64,000 bases of DNA from positions 1,674,001 to 1,738,000 of the forward strand of contig CAWGPF010000001.1 of assembly GCA_963824395.1 (NCBI GenBank), read 5' to 3'. The translations under genes and the position numbers were made by a program. The notes beneath the pieces were generated by a model. That model made no database searches and was not told the DNA's origin. It was given only the letters and a program-made list of their open reading frames with translations. Below are positions 32,659 through 43,717 of this stretch, piece by piece. The number at the start of each line of letters is the position of its first letter. Position 1 is the stretch's first letter. Source of the DNA: 13-2-20CM-66-19 sp963824395 (GTDB taxonomy: Bacteria > Pseudomonadota > Gammaproteobacteria > Steroidobacterales > Steroidobacteraceae).

Positions 32659-33267
32659 GTGGAAACGGAAACCCTCGATCCGGGGCTGCGCGCCCGCAAC
32701 CTGCGCACGCTGGCACTGCTCGCGGGCCTGTTCCTCGTCCCCCTGGCGCTCGCCTTCTGCACTTACTACGGCAGCGCCTGGCGCCCGGGGCGCACCGTCA
32801 ACCATGGCGTGCTCATCAGCCCGCCGCGCCCGCTGCCCGCGACGTCCCTGCCGGCGGTGGCGGGTACGGGCGCGGCGCCCCCCGCCGAGCTGCTGCGCGG
32901 CCAGTGGTCGCTCGTCTACCTCGGCAGCGGCGGCTGCGACGCGCAGTGCCGTCAGGCACTGTTCGTCATGCGCTCCGCGCGGCTCGCGCTGAACGCCGAC
33001 ATGGGCCGCGTCGCCCAGGTGTTCCTGGTGCAGGGGCAGTGCTGTGCCGCGGACCTGGCGCAGCAGTACCCGGGCGTGCGCCTCCTCGATGCCGCGGGCG
33101 AGCCGGCCGCGGCACTGCTCGCGCAGTTCCCCGAGGCGGGGCGCGCCCACACCCTGTTCGTGGTCGACCCGCTCGGCAATCTCATGATGAGCTACGATGC
33201 GCGAGAGAACTCCCGCGGCCTGCTCGAGGACCTGCAGAAGCTCTTGCGGCTGTCGCACATCGGCTGA
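32659..33267 (+). CDS. membrane-anchored thioredoxin-like protein of the cox cluster
   Basis: A 202-residue protein: cytoplasmic tail, one membrane helix (about 15-37), then a periplasmic thioredoxin-like domain. It has a CxxxC motif in GGCDAQCRQAL, in the place of the SCO1/SenC copper site, and a further CC pair in VQGQCCAA. The SCO histidine was not clearly found. The counterpart in Pseudomonas lies between surf1 and ctaA and is unnamed. A redox or copper role in CuA assembly is inferred. It starts at GTG directly after the surf1 stop. Confidence 0.7.
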   Translation: METETLDPGLRARNLRTLALLAGLFLVPLALAFCTYYGSAWRPGRTVNHGVLISPPRPLPATSLPAVAGTGAAPPAELLRGQWSLVYLGSGGCDAQCRQALFVMRSARLALNADMGRVAQVFLVQGQCCAADLAQQYPGVRLLDAAGEPAAALLAQFPEAGRAHTLFVVDPLGNLMMSYDARENSRGLLEDLQKLLRLSHIG

Positions 33268-33300
33268 GCGCGCCCCTTCCGCAACCACCCAAGCAGACCC

Positions 33301-34338
33301 ATGCCGGAAGCCCGCTGGATGCGCCGCCTCGCGATCACCGGAGTGATCGTGTGCTTCGTCGTGGTGGTGCTCGGGGCGTACGTGCGGCTCACCGCCGCAG
33401 GTCTTGGCTGCCCGGACTGGCCGGGCTGCTACGGCGAGCTCACCCCGCGCGCCGCCGCGCACAGCCTGAGCGCGCAGGCCGCCTACCACCGCCCGCTCGA
33501 CATCCCCAAGGCCTGGCACGAGATGATCCACCGCTACGCGGTCGGCACCCTGGGCCTCATCGTGCTCGCCCTCGTGGCGCTCGCCATCCGCACCCGGCGC
33601 CAGCGGCTCGTGAGTCCGCCGTTCGCCCTGGCTCTCCTCGGGGTCCTCGGGGTGCAGGCGCTGCTCGGCATGCTCACCGTCACCTGGCAGCTCAATCCCC
33701 TGATCGTGACGGCGCATCTGCTGCTCGGCCTGACGACGCTGGCGCTCCTGTGGTGGCTCACGCTGTCCCTGCCGCGGGGCTCCACCTGGGCCGCCAGTGC
33801 CCGCGGCGGTCCGGGCCACAGCGTCCAGGGCGGCGGCGCCTCACCCTTCACCAGCGCCTACCGCCTCGCGCTCGTAGGCCTTGCCGCCCTGATCGCGCAG
33901 ATCGCGCTCGGGGGGTGGACCAGCAGCAACTACGCCGCGCTCGCCTGCCCGGATTTCCCGACCTGCCAGAACGCCTGGTGGCCGGTCACCGACTACCGGC
34001 ACGCGTTCGTGCTCTGGCATGGACTCGGCACCAACTACGAGGGCGGGGTGCTCGAGGGCCCGGCACGCGTCGCGATCCACTTCACCCACCGCTTAGGCGC
34101 CCTGCTGGCCACCACGGCGCTCACGCTCGCGGCGCTCTTCGTGCTGCGCCGGCGGGGACTCGCCGCGGCGCGGCCACGCGCCGCCCTGGTGCTCGCAGCC
34201 CTAGGCCTGCAGCTGCTGATAGGGGTGTCGATGGTACTCAGGGGCTTTCCGCTGCTGCTCGCCACCGCGCACACCGCGGGCGCGGCGCTGCTGCTCCTGG
34301 CGACGCTCGCGCTGCTGCGCGCCCTGAGCGTGCGCTGA
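33301..34338 (+). CDS. ctaA: heme A synthase (COX15/CtaA)
   Basis: An eight-helix membrane enzyme (345 aa) oxidising the heme o methyl group to formyl, giving heme a. Two pseudo-repeated four-helix bundles carry heme-ligand His residues (YHRPLDIPKAWHEMIHRY in the first, LWHGLGTN and IHFTHRLGALL in the second). Two Cys pairs are present: CPDWPGC and CPDFPTC. It works directly after CtaB, encoded 0.8 kb downstream. Confidence 0.94.
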   Translation: MPEARWMRRLAITGVIVCFVVVVLGAYVRLTAAGLGCPDWPGCYGELTPRAAAHSLSAQAAYHRPLDIPKAWHEMIHRYAVGTLGLIVLALVALAIRTRRQRLVSPPFALALLGVLGVQALLGMLTVTWQLNPLIVTAHLLLGLTTLALLWWLTLSLPRGSTWAASARGGPGHSVQGGGASPFTSAYRLALVGLAALIAQIALGGWTSSNYAALACPDFPTCQNAWWPVTDYRHAFVLWHGLGTNYEGGVLEGPARVAIHFTHRLGALLATTALTLAALFVLRRRGLAAARPRAALVLAALGLQLLIGVSMVLRGFPLLLATAHTAGAALLLLATLALLRALSVR

Positions 34339-34341
34339 TCT

Positions 34342-34989
34342 TCAGCGCGGGCGCGCTGCGCTTTGCAGAAGGCACAGCGGGTTCGGGGTGGGTTCTGCGA
34401 CCTTGACCAGGGTGTTGCGGTCGCGGTGCAGGAAGGGCTCGGCGCGCCCGCGCACGATCAGCATGGTATCGAGCACGTAGCTCCAGCTGCCGTCGGGGTT
34501 GAAGACCACCTCGATGCGGTAGGACTCGGTGCGGAAGGCGTACTCGAGGAAGTCGTTGGAGCAGATGCCGTAGTTGGTGTCGCCGCGCTTCGCGGTGAGC
34601 ACGAGCTCGGTGTCATCCGGGTGCGCGTGGCCTGAGGCAATCGCCACCTGCCCGCGCGGGATGGAGAGGGTCTGCAGCACGAGCCCGGTCGCGGGCTCCC
34701 ACAGCCAGTAGCCGGTCTGGTCATGGAAGGTCGAGTCCTCGTCGGAGGCGAGGATGCGGGTGTGGTAGCGCAGCCCGTAAAAGAGCTGCGGCCCGTTGGT
34801 CTGCGCATCGATCGGCTGCAGCTCGATGCGCTCGCTGAAGTCCCTGCGCTCCGGTCCCTCGGCCTTCGGGTTGATGTCGACCCCGACCTTCGACTCCCAG
34901 ATGCCCGCCAGGCGCCTGAGGGGGCCGAGGTTCGAGAGCGTGTCGGGGCTCGGGTCCGGCTCGGTGAAAATGTCCTCGGGAAAGCTCAT
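34342..34989 (-). CDS. nitrobindin-like heme-binding beta-barrel protein
   Basis: A 215-residue FABP/nitrobindin-like (THAP4 C-terminal/DUF1794) protein predicted to fold as a ten-stranded barrel. Visible: LGPLRRLAGIWES at the start of strand 1, FHDQTGYWLWEPATG, TLSIPRGQVAIASGHA and a final Tyr-rich strand. His at about 188 in EPFLHRDRNTL aligns by position with the heme-ligating His of nitrobindins. Lies opposite to the oxidase genes, three bases from ctaA's stop. Nitric-oxide scavenging or heme sensing is inferred. Confidence 0.65.
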   Translation of the reverse strand: MSFPEDIFTEPDPSPDTLSNLGPLRRLAGIWESKVGVDINPKAEGPERRDFSERIELQPIDAQTNGPQLFYGLRYHTRILASDEDSTFHDQTGYWLWEPATGLVLQTLSIPRGQVAIASGHAHPDDTELVLTAKRGDTNYGICSNDFLEYAFRTESYRIEVVFNPDGSWSYVLDTMLIVRGRAEPFLHRDRNTLVKVAEPTPNPLCLLQSAARPR

Positions 34990-35123
34990 CGGGCACTCCG
35001 GCGCCAGCGGGCGCTCTTAAGTTTAGGGCTCATCGGCACACAGGCGGCGCCCGCAGAGCCTTCGGGCCGCGCCCGATCTGTTAGGCTGCGCATCCCCCAC
35101 CGACCGGTCCTGCGTTTTTTGCC

Positions 35124-36041
35124 GTGGCGACGACTCCGCATTATGCACCGGCGGCGCCCGCCCCCTGGCGGCGCTACCTGGAACTCACCAAGCCCAAGGT
35201 CGTCGCGCTCATCACCTTCACGGCGATCGTGGGCACGCTGCTGGCAAGCCCGGGGCTGCCGCCCCTGGGCGCCCTGGTGTGGGGCAACCTCGGCATCGCG
35301 CTCGCCGCCGGCTGCGCCGCCACCATCAACCACGTCCTCGACCGGCGCATCGATGAGCAGATGGCGCGCACCCGCGCCCGGCCGCTGCCGACCGGCGCAC
35401 TCACCGAACGCAACGCGCTGGTGTTCGCCGCCGTGCTCGGGGTCACCTCGATGGCGCTGCTCGCCTTCCTCGTGAACCTCCTGACCGCGGTGCTTACCTT
35501 CCTCTCCCTCATCGGCTACGCGGTCATCTACACGGTGTGGCTGAAGCGCGCCACGTCCCAGAACATCGTCATCGGCGGCGCCGCGGGCGCCGCACCGCCG
35601 GTGCTCGGCTGGGCGGCAGTCACCAACAGCATCGACCCGAACGCGCTGCTCCTGTTCCTCATCATCTTCGTGTGGACGCCGCCGCACTTCTGGGCGCTCG
35701 CCATCGCACGCCGCGACGAGTACGCCCGGGCCGGCATCCCGATGCTGCCCGTCACCCACGGGCTCGCCTACACGCGCCTGCAGGTGCTGCTCTACACGGT
35801 GCTGCTGACGCTCGTGACGCTGCTGCCCTACCTCACCCGCATGAGCGGCCTGATCTACCTGACGGCCGCGCTCGGCCTCAACGCCGGCTTCCTCTACTAC
35901 GCGCTCGCGCTCAAGATCACGGCGCGTACGGAGCTGCCGATGCGGGTGTTCCGCTTCTCGGTCACCTACCTCATGTGGCTGTTCGCAGCGCTGCTGGTGG
36001 ACCACTACCTGCCGGCCTTCCGCGGCAGCCCGCAGGGGTAG
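35124..36041 (+). CDS. ctaB: protoheme IX farnesyltransferase (heme O synthase)
   Basis: UbiA-superfamily enzyme (305 aa) attaching farnesyl to heme b, giving heme o, the substrate of CtaA. Conserved YLELTKPKVVALITFTA, the Asp-rich NHVLDRRIDEQMARTRARPLP, YTVWLKRATSQNIVIGGAAG and the loop VWTPPHFWALAIARRDEYA are present. GTG 35124 is the only start giving family length. SenC/SCO1, which usually follows in Pseudomonas, is absent. Confidence 0.94.
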   Translation: MATTPHYAPAAPAPWRRYLELTKPKVVALITFTAIVGTLLASPGLPPLGALVWGNLGIALAAGCAATINHVLDRRIDEQMARTRARPLPTGALTERNALVFAAVLGVTSMALLAFLVNLLTAVLTFLSLIGYAVIYTVWLKRATSQNIVIGGAAGAAPPVLGWAAVTNSIDPNALLLFLIIFVWTPPHFWALAIARRDEYARAGIPMLPVTHGLAYTRLQVLLYTVLLTLVTLLPYLTRMSGLIYLTAALGLNAGFLYYALALKITARTELPMRVFRFSVTYLMWLFAALLVDHYLPAFRGSPQG

Positions 36042-36160
36042 GCGTTCCCGCGCCCCCGCCGCGCCTGCGGTCGCGATTGATGTGCGCGGCACGCGGAGGG
36101 AAAATCCCCCACGGCCCGCAGCGGCGTACGTGCGCCCACCGGCCACCAGGGGAGATCACC

Positions 36161-36868
36161 ATGACGAGCACCCGAGACTGCATCGCGATCGTTCTTGGCA
36201 GCGCACTCATGGGCGCGCTCAGCGTGCCCGCCGCGGCGACGCCGGTAACTGTCGCCCCGGGCAGCAGCGGCATCAGCGTGCCGACTTATTCCGGAACCGG
36301 CACGCCGAGCGTCACCGTGCTCGCCAACACCGGCCTGCAGACGGCGACCCTCGATGGCATGACGGTCGAGTTCGAGGAAGTGGCGGTGCGCACGAGCTTG
36401 AATCCCGCCGGGGTGAGCTTCGGCTTCGACATCACCGCCTCGAACACCCCCACGACCCTCGCGGCGGCGCTGCCGGGTTTTGCCGGGTTCACGAGCGCGG
36501 TGGAGTCGTGTGATCCGTTCGCGCTGAGCAGCGCCGGCACCTGCGGGGCGGCCACCGGCACGGTCGCACGCAGCGGCGGCAGCGGGGATCTGCTCACCTT
36601 CAGCGGCATCGGCACGACGCCGCTCTCGGTCCCGGGCGGCGGCACGCTCGCCCACAGCAACGTCTACGGCATCTTCACCAATGCCCCCGCCTTCACCGAT
36701 CCTGCCGTGACGGTCGAGGACGACGGCACGACGTTCAGCTTCCGGGGTATTGCACCCTCCGGCTCAGCCTCAGTGCCGGAGCCGGCGACCGCGGCGCTCC
36801 TCGGGCTCGGCCTCCTCGGCACGGCGCTGGCGCGGCGGCGCAGCATCCGCAGCGTGCCGCGCGCTTAA
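36161..36868 (+). CDS. PEP-CTERM sorted exported protein
   Basis: A 235-residue protein with a signal peptide (about 1-25, cleaved near AAA-TPV), a beta-rich Thr/Gly/Ser body with two Cys, and a C-terminal sorting signal: VPEP at 205-208, a hydrophobic helix (TAALLGLGLLGTALA) and an Arg-rich end. This is the PEP-CTERM pattern recognised by exosortase in exopolysaccharide-producing bacteria. AGGGGAG precedes ATG 36161. Its function beyond sorting is not recognised. The end overlaps pirin by 4 bases. No exosortase is in the window. Confidence 0.85.
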   Translation: MTSTRDCIAIVLGSALMGALSVPAAATPVTVAPGSSGISVPTYSGTGTPSVTVLANTGLQTATLDGMTVEFEEVAVRTSLNPAGVSFGFDITASNTPTTLAAALPGFAGFTSAVESCDPFALSSAGTCGAATGTVARSGGSGDLLTFSGIGTTPLSVPGGGTLAHSNVYGIFTNAPAFTDPAVTVEDDGTTFSFRGIAPSGSASVPEPATAALLGLGLLGTALARRRSIRSVPRA

Positions 36869-37563
36869 GCGGGCAGGTCGAACAGCAGCACTTCCGCGTC
36901 GCGCCCGGCATCGAGGGTGAGGCGCGCAGGTCCCGCGATGCCGGCCCCGTCCCCGGCTGCGAGCGGCGTGCCGCTGAGCTGCACCGTCCCCCGCGCGAGC
37001 TGCACCCAGGCGCGGCGCCCGGCGGCGAGCTGGTGCACGGCCGCCTCGTCCCCGCTGAAGAGCCCGGCATAGACCTGCGCGTCCTGGTTGAGCCGCACGG
37101 CGCCCGCCTCGCCGTCGCGCGCGGCGATGAGGCGCAGCCGGCCGCGCTTGTCCGCAGCGTCGAAGTGCTTCTGCTCGTATCCGGGTGCCAGGCGCTCGGC
37201 TTCCGGGATGATCCAGATCTGCAAGAGGTGCACTTCCTCGCTCCCGGGGTTGAACTCGCTGTGCAGTACGCCGGTGCCGGCGCTCATGCGCTGCAGGTCC
37301 CCGGGACGGATCACCGAGCCGTTGCCCATCGAGTCGCGGTGCTGCAGCTCACCCGAGAGGATGTAGGTGAGGATCTCCATGTCGCGGTGACCGTGCTGGC
37401 CGAAGCCCTCGCCCGGGGCGACGCGATCGTCATTGATCACGCGCAGCGGCCCGTAGCCGTTCCAGCGCGGATCCTGGTATTCCCCGAAGGAGAACGTGTG
37501 GTAGGTCTTGAGCCACCCGTGATCGAAGTAGCCACGCTCGGCACTGCGGCGCACTTGCAGCAT
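36865..37563 (-). CDS. pirin family protein (quercetinase-like bicupin)
   Basis: A 232-residue pirin/YhhW-type bicupin. The metal-binding His/Glu set is visible in FGQHGHRDMEIL and GVLHSEFN, and the N-terminal RSAERGYFDHGWLKTYHTFSF is diagnostic. E. coli YhhW has quercetin 2,3-dioxygenase activity; a physiological substrate is not known. Single gene on the minus strand, tail-to-tail with the PEP-CTERM gene. Confidence 0.88.
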   Translation of the reverse strand: MLQVRRSAERGYFDHGWLKTYHTFSFGEYQDPRWNGYGPLRVINDDRVAPGEGFGQHGHRDMEILTYILSGELQHRDSMGNGSVIRPGDLQRMSAGTGVLHSEFNPGSEEVHLLQIWIIPEAERLAPGYEQKHFDAADKRGRLRLIAARDGEAGAVRLNQDAQVYAGLFSGDEAAVHQLAAGRRAWVQLARGTVQLSGTPLAAGDGAGIAGPARLTLDAGRDAEVLLFDLPA

Positions 37564-37605
37564 GGGAAGGTCCCGCTCTGGCCCCGAAAGGGTGAGCGCT
37601 TGAGT

Positions 37606-38070
37606 CTAGGCAGCCGGCACGCCCGCTGCCACCGCCGCCGCGCGCGTGTAGAGCATCTCCCAGGAGTACATCAGCTTGTCCTTGAGCAGCAGCATTCCGC
37701 TCGCGCGGTAGCTCGTAGCGGAGAGCTGGCCGAAGTGCTCCGAGCCGTAGTAGCCGGAAGCTTCGCAGCCGTACACGGCGAGGATGGAGGCGCCAATGAC
37801 CGCGAAGCGCCCCTGGATCTTGCCGAACATGGCGCTCTCGAAACTCCAGCGCAGGCTCTCGCCGGGAACCCGCGGCGGCTCGATGAGATAGGCTTGCACG
37901 AACTCTGTGGGCGGGGAGCCGAGTACCTTAAGCTTGCCCGACAGCAGCCAGCATTCCGGACGATGGGCGATCTCGGTGCGTGCGTGCGCCTGCAGCGGCT
38001 CACCATCGGCGCGCCAGAGCGTCCCTGTCCCGCACCAGACCGCCGGCTCGAACAGAAACGTGTGCTTCAT
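37606..38070 (-). CDS. conserved hypothetical protein
   Basis: A 154-residue cytoplasmic protein I do not recognise. It starts MKHTFLFEPAVWCGTG, has no signal peptide or membrane helix, and has a Tyr/Gly-rich centre (ASGYYGSEHFGQLSATSYRASG). Alternating hydrophobic residues suggest a beta-barrel or lipocalin-like fold, which is only a guess. Two Cys (about 13 and 40) are present. It lies between pirin and the divergent gloB, with its own strand. Confidence 0.6.
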   Translation of the reverse strand: MKHTFLFEPAVWCGTGTLWRADGEPLQAHARTEIAHRPECWLLSGKLKVLGSPPTEFVQAYLIEPPRVPGESLRWSFESAMFGKIQGRFAVIGASILAVYGCEASGYYGSEHFGQLSATSYRASGMLLLKDKLMYSWEMLYTRAAAVAAGVPAA

Positions 38071-38139
38071 GCGCCGATTATCGCGCGCGCGTAAGCTTTC
38101 GGGTACGTTGCCAGGAAACCACAGAAACGGAGGTGCTCA

Positions 38140-38931
38140 ATGCTCACGGAACGCATCTGGTCCGGGAACTCGCTGCGTAACTTCTTCTACCTGATCGCAG
38201 ACCCCGACACCGGGGAGGCGCTCGCGGTGGACCCCCTCGACTGGCGCCTGGTGCTGGACGTGGCGAAGAGCCACGGCTGGACCATCAAGCAGATCCTGAA
38301 CACCCACGAGCACGGCGACCACACCGGCGGCAACGTCGGCATGAAGGACGCCACCGGCGCCAAGGTGCTCGCCCACGAGGGCGCCGCCCCCAAGATCGGC
38401 ACCGGCATCGACCGCGGACTGAAGAAGGGCGACGTTATCAAGGTGGGGCGGGTGGAACTGGAGTGCCTCGACACCCCGGGCCACACCATGACGCACATCT
38501 GCGTGCTGTCGCACACCGATCACCCGGCGATCTTCTGCGGCGACACGCTGTTCAATGCCGGCGTCGGCAACTGCCACAACGGCGGTGACCCGCAGGTGCT
38601 GTACGACACCTTCGCGACCCAGATCTCGCGCCTGCCCGATGCGACCCGCGTATACCCGGGCCACGATTACCTGGCACGCAACCTCGAGTTCACGCTCGAC
38701 CGGGAGCCCTCCAACAAGACCGCGGTCGAGTTCCTCGGGGAGGCCAAGGCGCACCAGGCGGCCGAGGCGCCGGTGACGACGCTCGGGGAGGAGAAGCGTT
38801 TCAATACCTTCCTGCGCCTGCAGAACCCGGACCTGATCGCGCACCTGCGCGAGAAGTTCCCGGACTTAGGCGAGCGCCCGGATCCGAAGACCGTGTTCGT
38901 GAAGCTGCGCGAGCTGCGCAACAAATGGTAG
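38140..38931 (+). CDS. gloB: hydroxyacylglutathione hydrolase family protein (glyoxalase II)
   Basis: Metallo-beta-lactamase-fold enzyme (263 aa) hydrolysing S-lactoylglutathione, the second glyoxalase step. The dinuclear metal motif NTHEHGDHTGG, further ligands in TPGHTMTHIC, FCGDTLF and YPGHDY are intact, and the C-terminal half (helical, with RFNTFLRLQNPDL) fits the glyoxalase II extension. GGAGGTGCTCA precedes the ATG. The end overlaps the lipoprotein gene by 7 bases. Confidence 0.9.
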   Translation: MLTERIWSGNSLRNFFYLIADPDTGEALAVDPLDWRLVLDVAKSHGWTIKQILNTHEHGDHTGGNVGMKDATGAKVLAHEGAAPKIGTGIDRGLKKGDVIKVGRVELECLDTPGHTMTHICVLSHTDHPAIFCGDTLFNAGVGNCHNGGDPQVLYDTFATQISRLPDATRVYPGHDYLARNLEFTLDREPSNKTAVEFLGEAKAHQAAEAPVTTLGEEKRFNTFLRLQNPDLIAHLREKFPDLGERPDPKTVFVKLRELRNKW

Positions 38932-39440
38932 GCAGGTCCGCGCGGCGGCTGCTGCCCTTGCTGGCAGCACTCGCTCTCAGCGCCTGCGGCCCGCAGGCGG
39001 GAAGCCGCGCACCTGCGCCGCCGGCCGGCGCGCTCACCCCCGAGGCGCGGCGCGCGGTGGAGGACAGCGCCCGCAAGTTCCTGGAGGACGTGGCCACCGC
39101 GGTGACCGCGGAGGGGCCGAGCGCGTGGCGGCACGAGTTCGCCAACCGCCCCGAGTTCTTCATGGCTTCCGACGGCGCCCTGGTCTTCAGCGACGGCGCC
39201 GCCGCCGCGCGCGGCATCGATGCGCTCGCGGCGAATCTGCCGAAGATCAGTCTCACCTTCACCGACCTGCGGGTCGATGCGCTGACACCCGAGCTTGCGG
39301 TGGTCGCCGCCTCCTACGCGGAGGTACAGGAAGACGGCAAGGGGCTCTCGAACACCGACCGCGGCTACTTCACGGGGCTCGCCGAGCTCACTGCAGGGCG
39401 CTGGCAGCTGCGCGACGCGCACTGGTCGAGCCACCCCTGA
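38925..39440 (+). CDS. lipoprotein with NTF2/SnoaL-like domain
   Basis: A 171-residue lipoprotein: basic start, hydrophobic stretch and lipobox LALSAC (Cys at about 21). After a Pro/Ala linker comes a SnoaL/DUF4440-like domain with AVEDSARKFLEDVATAV, ALVFSDGAAAARGIDALAANL and the final GRWQLRDAHWSS, the usual NTF2-fold end strand. Function unknown. Its ATG lies inside the end of gloB. Confidence 0.75.
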   Translation: MVGRSARRLLPLLAALALSACGPQAGSRAPAPPAGALTPEARRAVEDSARKFLEDVATAVTAEGPSAWRHEFANRPEFFMASDGALVFSDGAAAARGIDALAANLPKISLTFTDLRVDALTPELAVVAASYAEVQEDGKGLSNTDRGYFTGLAELTAGRWQLRDAHWSSHP

Positions 39441-39453
39441 ACCGCACAGGCCG

Positions 39454-41466
<2,013 letters not shown>

Positions 41467-41678
41467 GATGCGTCCTCACCCGGCGGTTCAACGGCAGCCG
41501 GGGATCATCAGGGTTGTCGTTGGTAAGGCTGGCGGACCGGCGCCCGCAAGCCTGGGCAGTGTAGCCCGAAGGGGGCGGCCGGACGCACGGCACGAGCGTG
41601 CTACCCTCACCCGACAGTCTGACCCGCGGTTTTCTGGAATAAGTATCGCGTGTACCCGCCAGGGTGGCGCGCCCCGGC

Positions 41679-43670
41679 ATGAACAGCACCTCTCCCCCAG
41701 CGAGCCTCAAAGAGGCGCTGCCGCAGCTGCATGCGGCGCTACGCTCCGGTCGCGCCGCGACCGCGGAGAAAATGGCGCGCGCACTGCTCGCGCGCTTCCC
41801 GGGAGAGGTCAACGTAATGTGGCTGCTCGGGGCTGCGCTGCTGGATCTGGAGCGAATTCCGGAAGCGCTCGCCGCGCTCGAGGAGTCAGTGCGCGCCGCA
41901 CCCGACTTTGCCGAGGCACGCGTCGATCTCGCGCGCGCCTGCCGGGCGGGCAAGCGCGCGGCCGCAGCCCGCGACCAGGTGCGCCACGTGCTGGGTGCTC
42001 ATCCTCACCATGCGCGCGCCTGGGCTGCGTACGGTGACGTCCTGGTGGACCTCGGACAATTCGACGATGCCCGGGTGGCTTTCGAACGTGCGCGCCTGGC
42101 GGACCCGGAACGCGCGCACACCGAGCAGGCTACCGCCGCGCTCGCTGCGAACAACCCGAAGAAAGCGGAAGGGATCTTCCGCGGCATCCTGCAGCGCGAT
42201 GCAAGCCACGTCGGCGCACTCGTGGGCCTTGCCGCCATCTCGCTCGGGGCCGACAGCCCGGGCGATGCCGAACGACTGCTGCGGCATGCCCTGAAGCAGT
42301 CCGCGCATACGCCACTGATCTGGCGCGGCCTGTCGCAGACGCTGGTCAGCCTGAACCGCATGGACGAGGCGGAGCAGGCGGCACGCCACGTGCTGGCGGT
42401 GGAGCCCGAGAATCCGCTGTCCTGGATCACCCTCGCGGGCGTCTGTGCGCGGTTGCTGCGCCCCGAGCAGGCCCTCGAGGCCTACACGCGCGCCGAGCAA
42501 CTCAATCCCCGGGAGGTGCGCATTCGCCTCTCCATGGGACATCTGCAGAAGACCCAGGGCGATCGTCAGGCGAGCGAGGCCTCCTACCATGCAGCCCTGC
42601 GGCGCCAGCCTGCCCTTGCCGAGGCCTACTGGAGCCTCGCGGACCTGAAGAATTACGTCTTCAGCGACGCGGAGGTGATGGATATGCGGGCGCTGGCCAC
42701 GCAAGAGGCCCTGCCGCGCGCCGATCAGGCGCAGCTGCAGTTCGCGCTCGGCAAAGCGCTCGAGCAGCGCCGCGAGTATGCGCAGGCCTTCGATCATTAC
42801 GTGCGCGGCAACGAACTGCGGCGCCAGGATGCGCCATTCGACATCGCGAACTTCGAAGCCCGCAGCGCCCGGATCCGTGCATTCTTTGCCGAGCAGCTCT
42901 TTGCCGCGTACGCGGGCAGCGGTGAGCCGAGCGCGGCGCCCATCTTCATCGTCGGATTGCCGCGCTCGGGCTCAACGCTCATCGAGCAGATCCTGGCCAG
43001 CCATTCGCAGGTGGAGGGCACGATGGAGCTGCCCAACATCATCACGATGGTGCACCAGTTCGATGACAAGGTCGCCGGCCGCGACGGTTACCCCGAGACG
43101 CTGCACGGCGTACCGCGCGGTCTGCTCGCGGCGCTCGGCCAGCGCTACCTCGAGGAGACCCGCTCGATGCGGACGGGACGGCCGCATTTTACCGACAAGC
43201 TGCCGAACAACTTCAGCCACGTCGGGCTCATCCAGCTCATCCTGCCGCAGGCACTCATCATCGACGCCCGTCGCCACCCGATGGATGCCTGCTTCAGCAC
43301 CTACAAGCAGCACTTTGCGGAAGGCCAGAATTTCAGCTACGACCTCGGGGACCTCGGCCGCTACTACCGCTGCTACCTGAGCCTGATGGACCACTGGGAC
43401 CGGGTGCTGCCGGGCAAGGTGCTGCACGTACAGTACGAGGACGTCGTGCGCGAGCCTGAACTGCAGATCCGGCGGCTGCTGGCGCATTGCGGCCTGGAGT
43501 TCGAGCCCGGCTGCCTCAGATTTCACGAGAACCGCCGCTCCGTGCGCACCGCCAGCGCCGAGCAGGTGCGCCGGCCCATCTACTCCTCGGGCGTTGGCTA
43601 CTGGCGTCACTTCGAGGGGCAGCTCGAGCCCCTGCGCCGCGCCCTCGGGGATGCTTTAGATCGCTTCTAG
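41679..43670 (+). CDS. TPR-repeat sulfotransferase family protein
   Basis: A 663-residue protein. Residues 1-370 are about ten TPR-like helical repeats (for example RAWAAYGDVLVDLGQFDDARVAFERA). Residues about 415-650 form a sulfotransferase domain with the PAPS 5'-phosphosulfate loop GLPRSGSTLIEQIL at 426 and the 3'-phosphate region IDARRHPMDACFSTYKQHF. It has no signal peptide. A substrate is not evident. ATG 41679 is preferred over GTG 41664. Such genes often sit beside TonB receptors in Steroidobacter/Sphingomonas-like genomes, as here. Confidence 0.88.
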   Translation: MNSTSPPASLKEALPQLHAALRSGRAATAEKMARALLARFPGEVNVMWLLGAALLDLERIPEALAALEESVRAAPDFAEARVDLARACRAGKRAAAARDQVRHVLGAHPHHARAWAAYGDVLVDLGQFDDARVAFERARLADPERAHTEQATAALAANNPKKAEGIFRGILQRDASHVGALVGLAAISLGADSPGDAERLLRHALKQSAHTPLIWRGLSQTLVSLNRMDEAEQAARHVLAVEPENPLSWITLAGVCARLLRPEQALEAYTRAEQLNPREVRIRLSMGHLQKTQGDRQASEASYHAALRRQPALAEAYWSLADLKNYVFSDAEVMDMRALATQEALPRADQAQLQFALGKALEQRREYAQAFDHYVRGNELRRQDAPFDIANFEARSARIRAFFAEQLFAAYAGSGEPSAAPIFIVGLPRSGSTLIEQILASHSQVEGTMELPNIITMVHQFDDKVAGRDGYPETLHGVPRGLLAALGQRYLEETRSMRTGRPHFTDKLPNNFSHVGLIQLILPQALIIDARRHPMDACFSTYKQHFAEGQNFSYDLGDLGRYYRCYLSLMDHWDRVLPGKVLHVQYEDVVREPELQIRRLLAHCGLEFEPGCLRFHENRRSVRTASAEQVRRPIYSSGVGYWRHFEGQLEPLRRALGDALDRF

Positions 43671-43717
43671 GACGGCTGCGCTCAAGGCTTGGCGGCTCAT
43701 CCGTTGTTGAACGATCG

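Noticed and set aside
35100..35123. Terminator with T-run just before ctaB (ACCGGT palindrome then TTTTTT)
   Set aside because: The palindrome has no loop and the run lies within the last bases before the ctaB GTG, so it more likely belongs to the ctaB leader.
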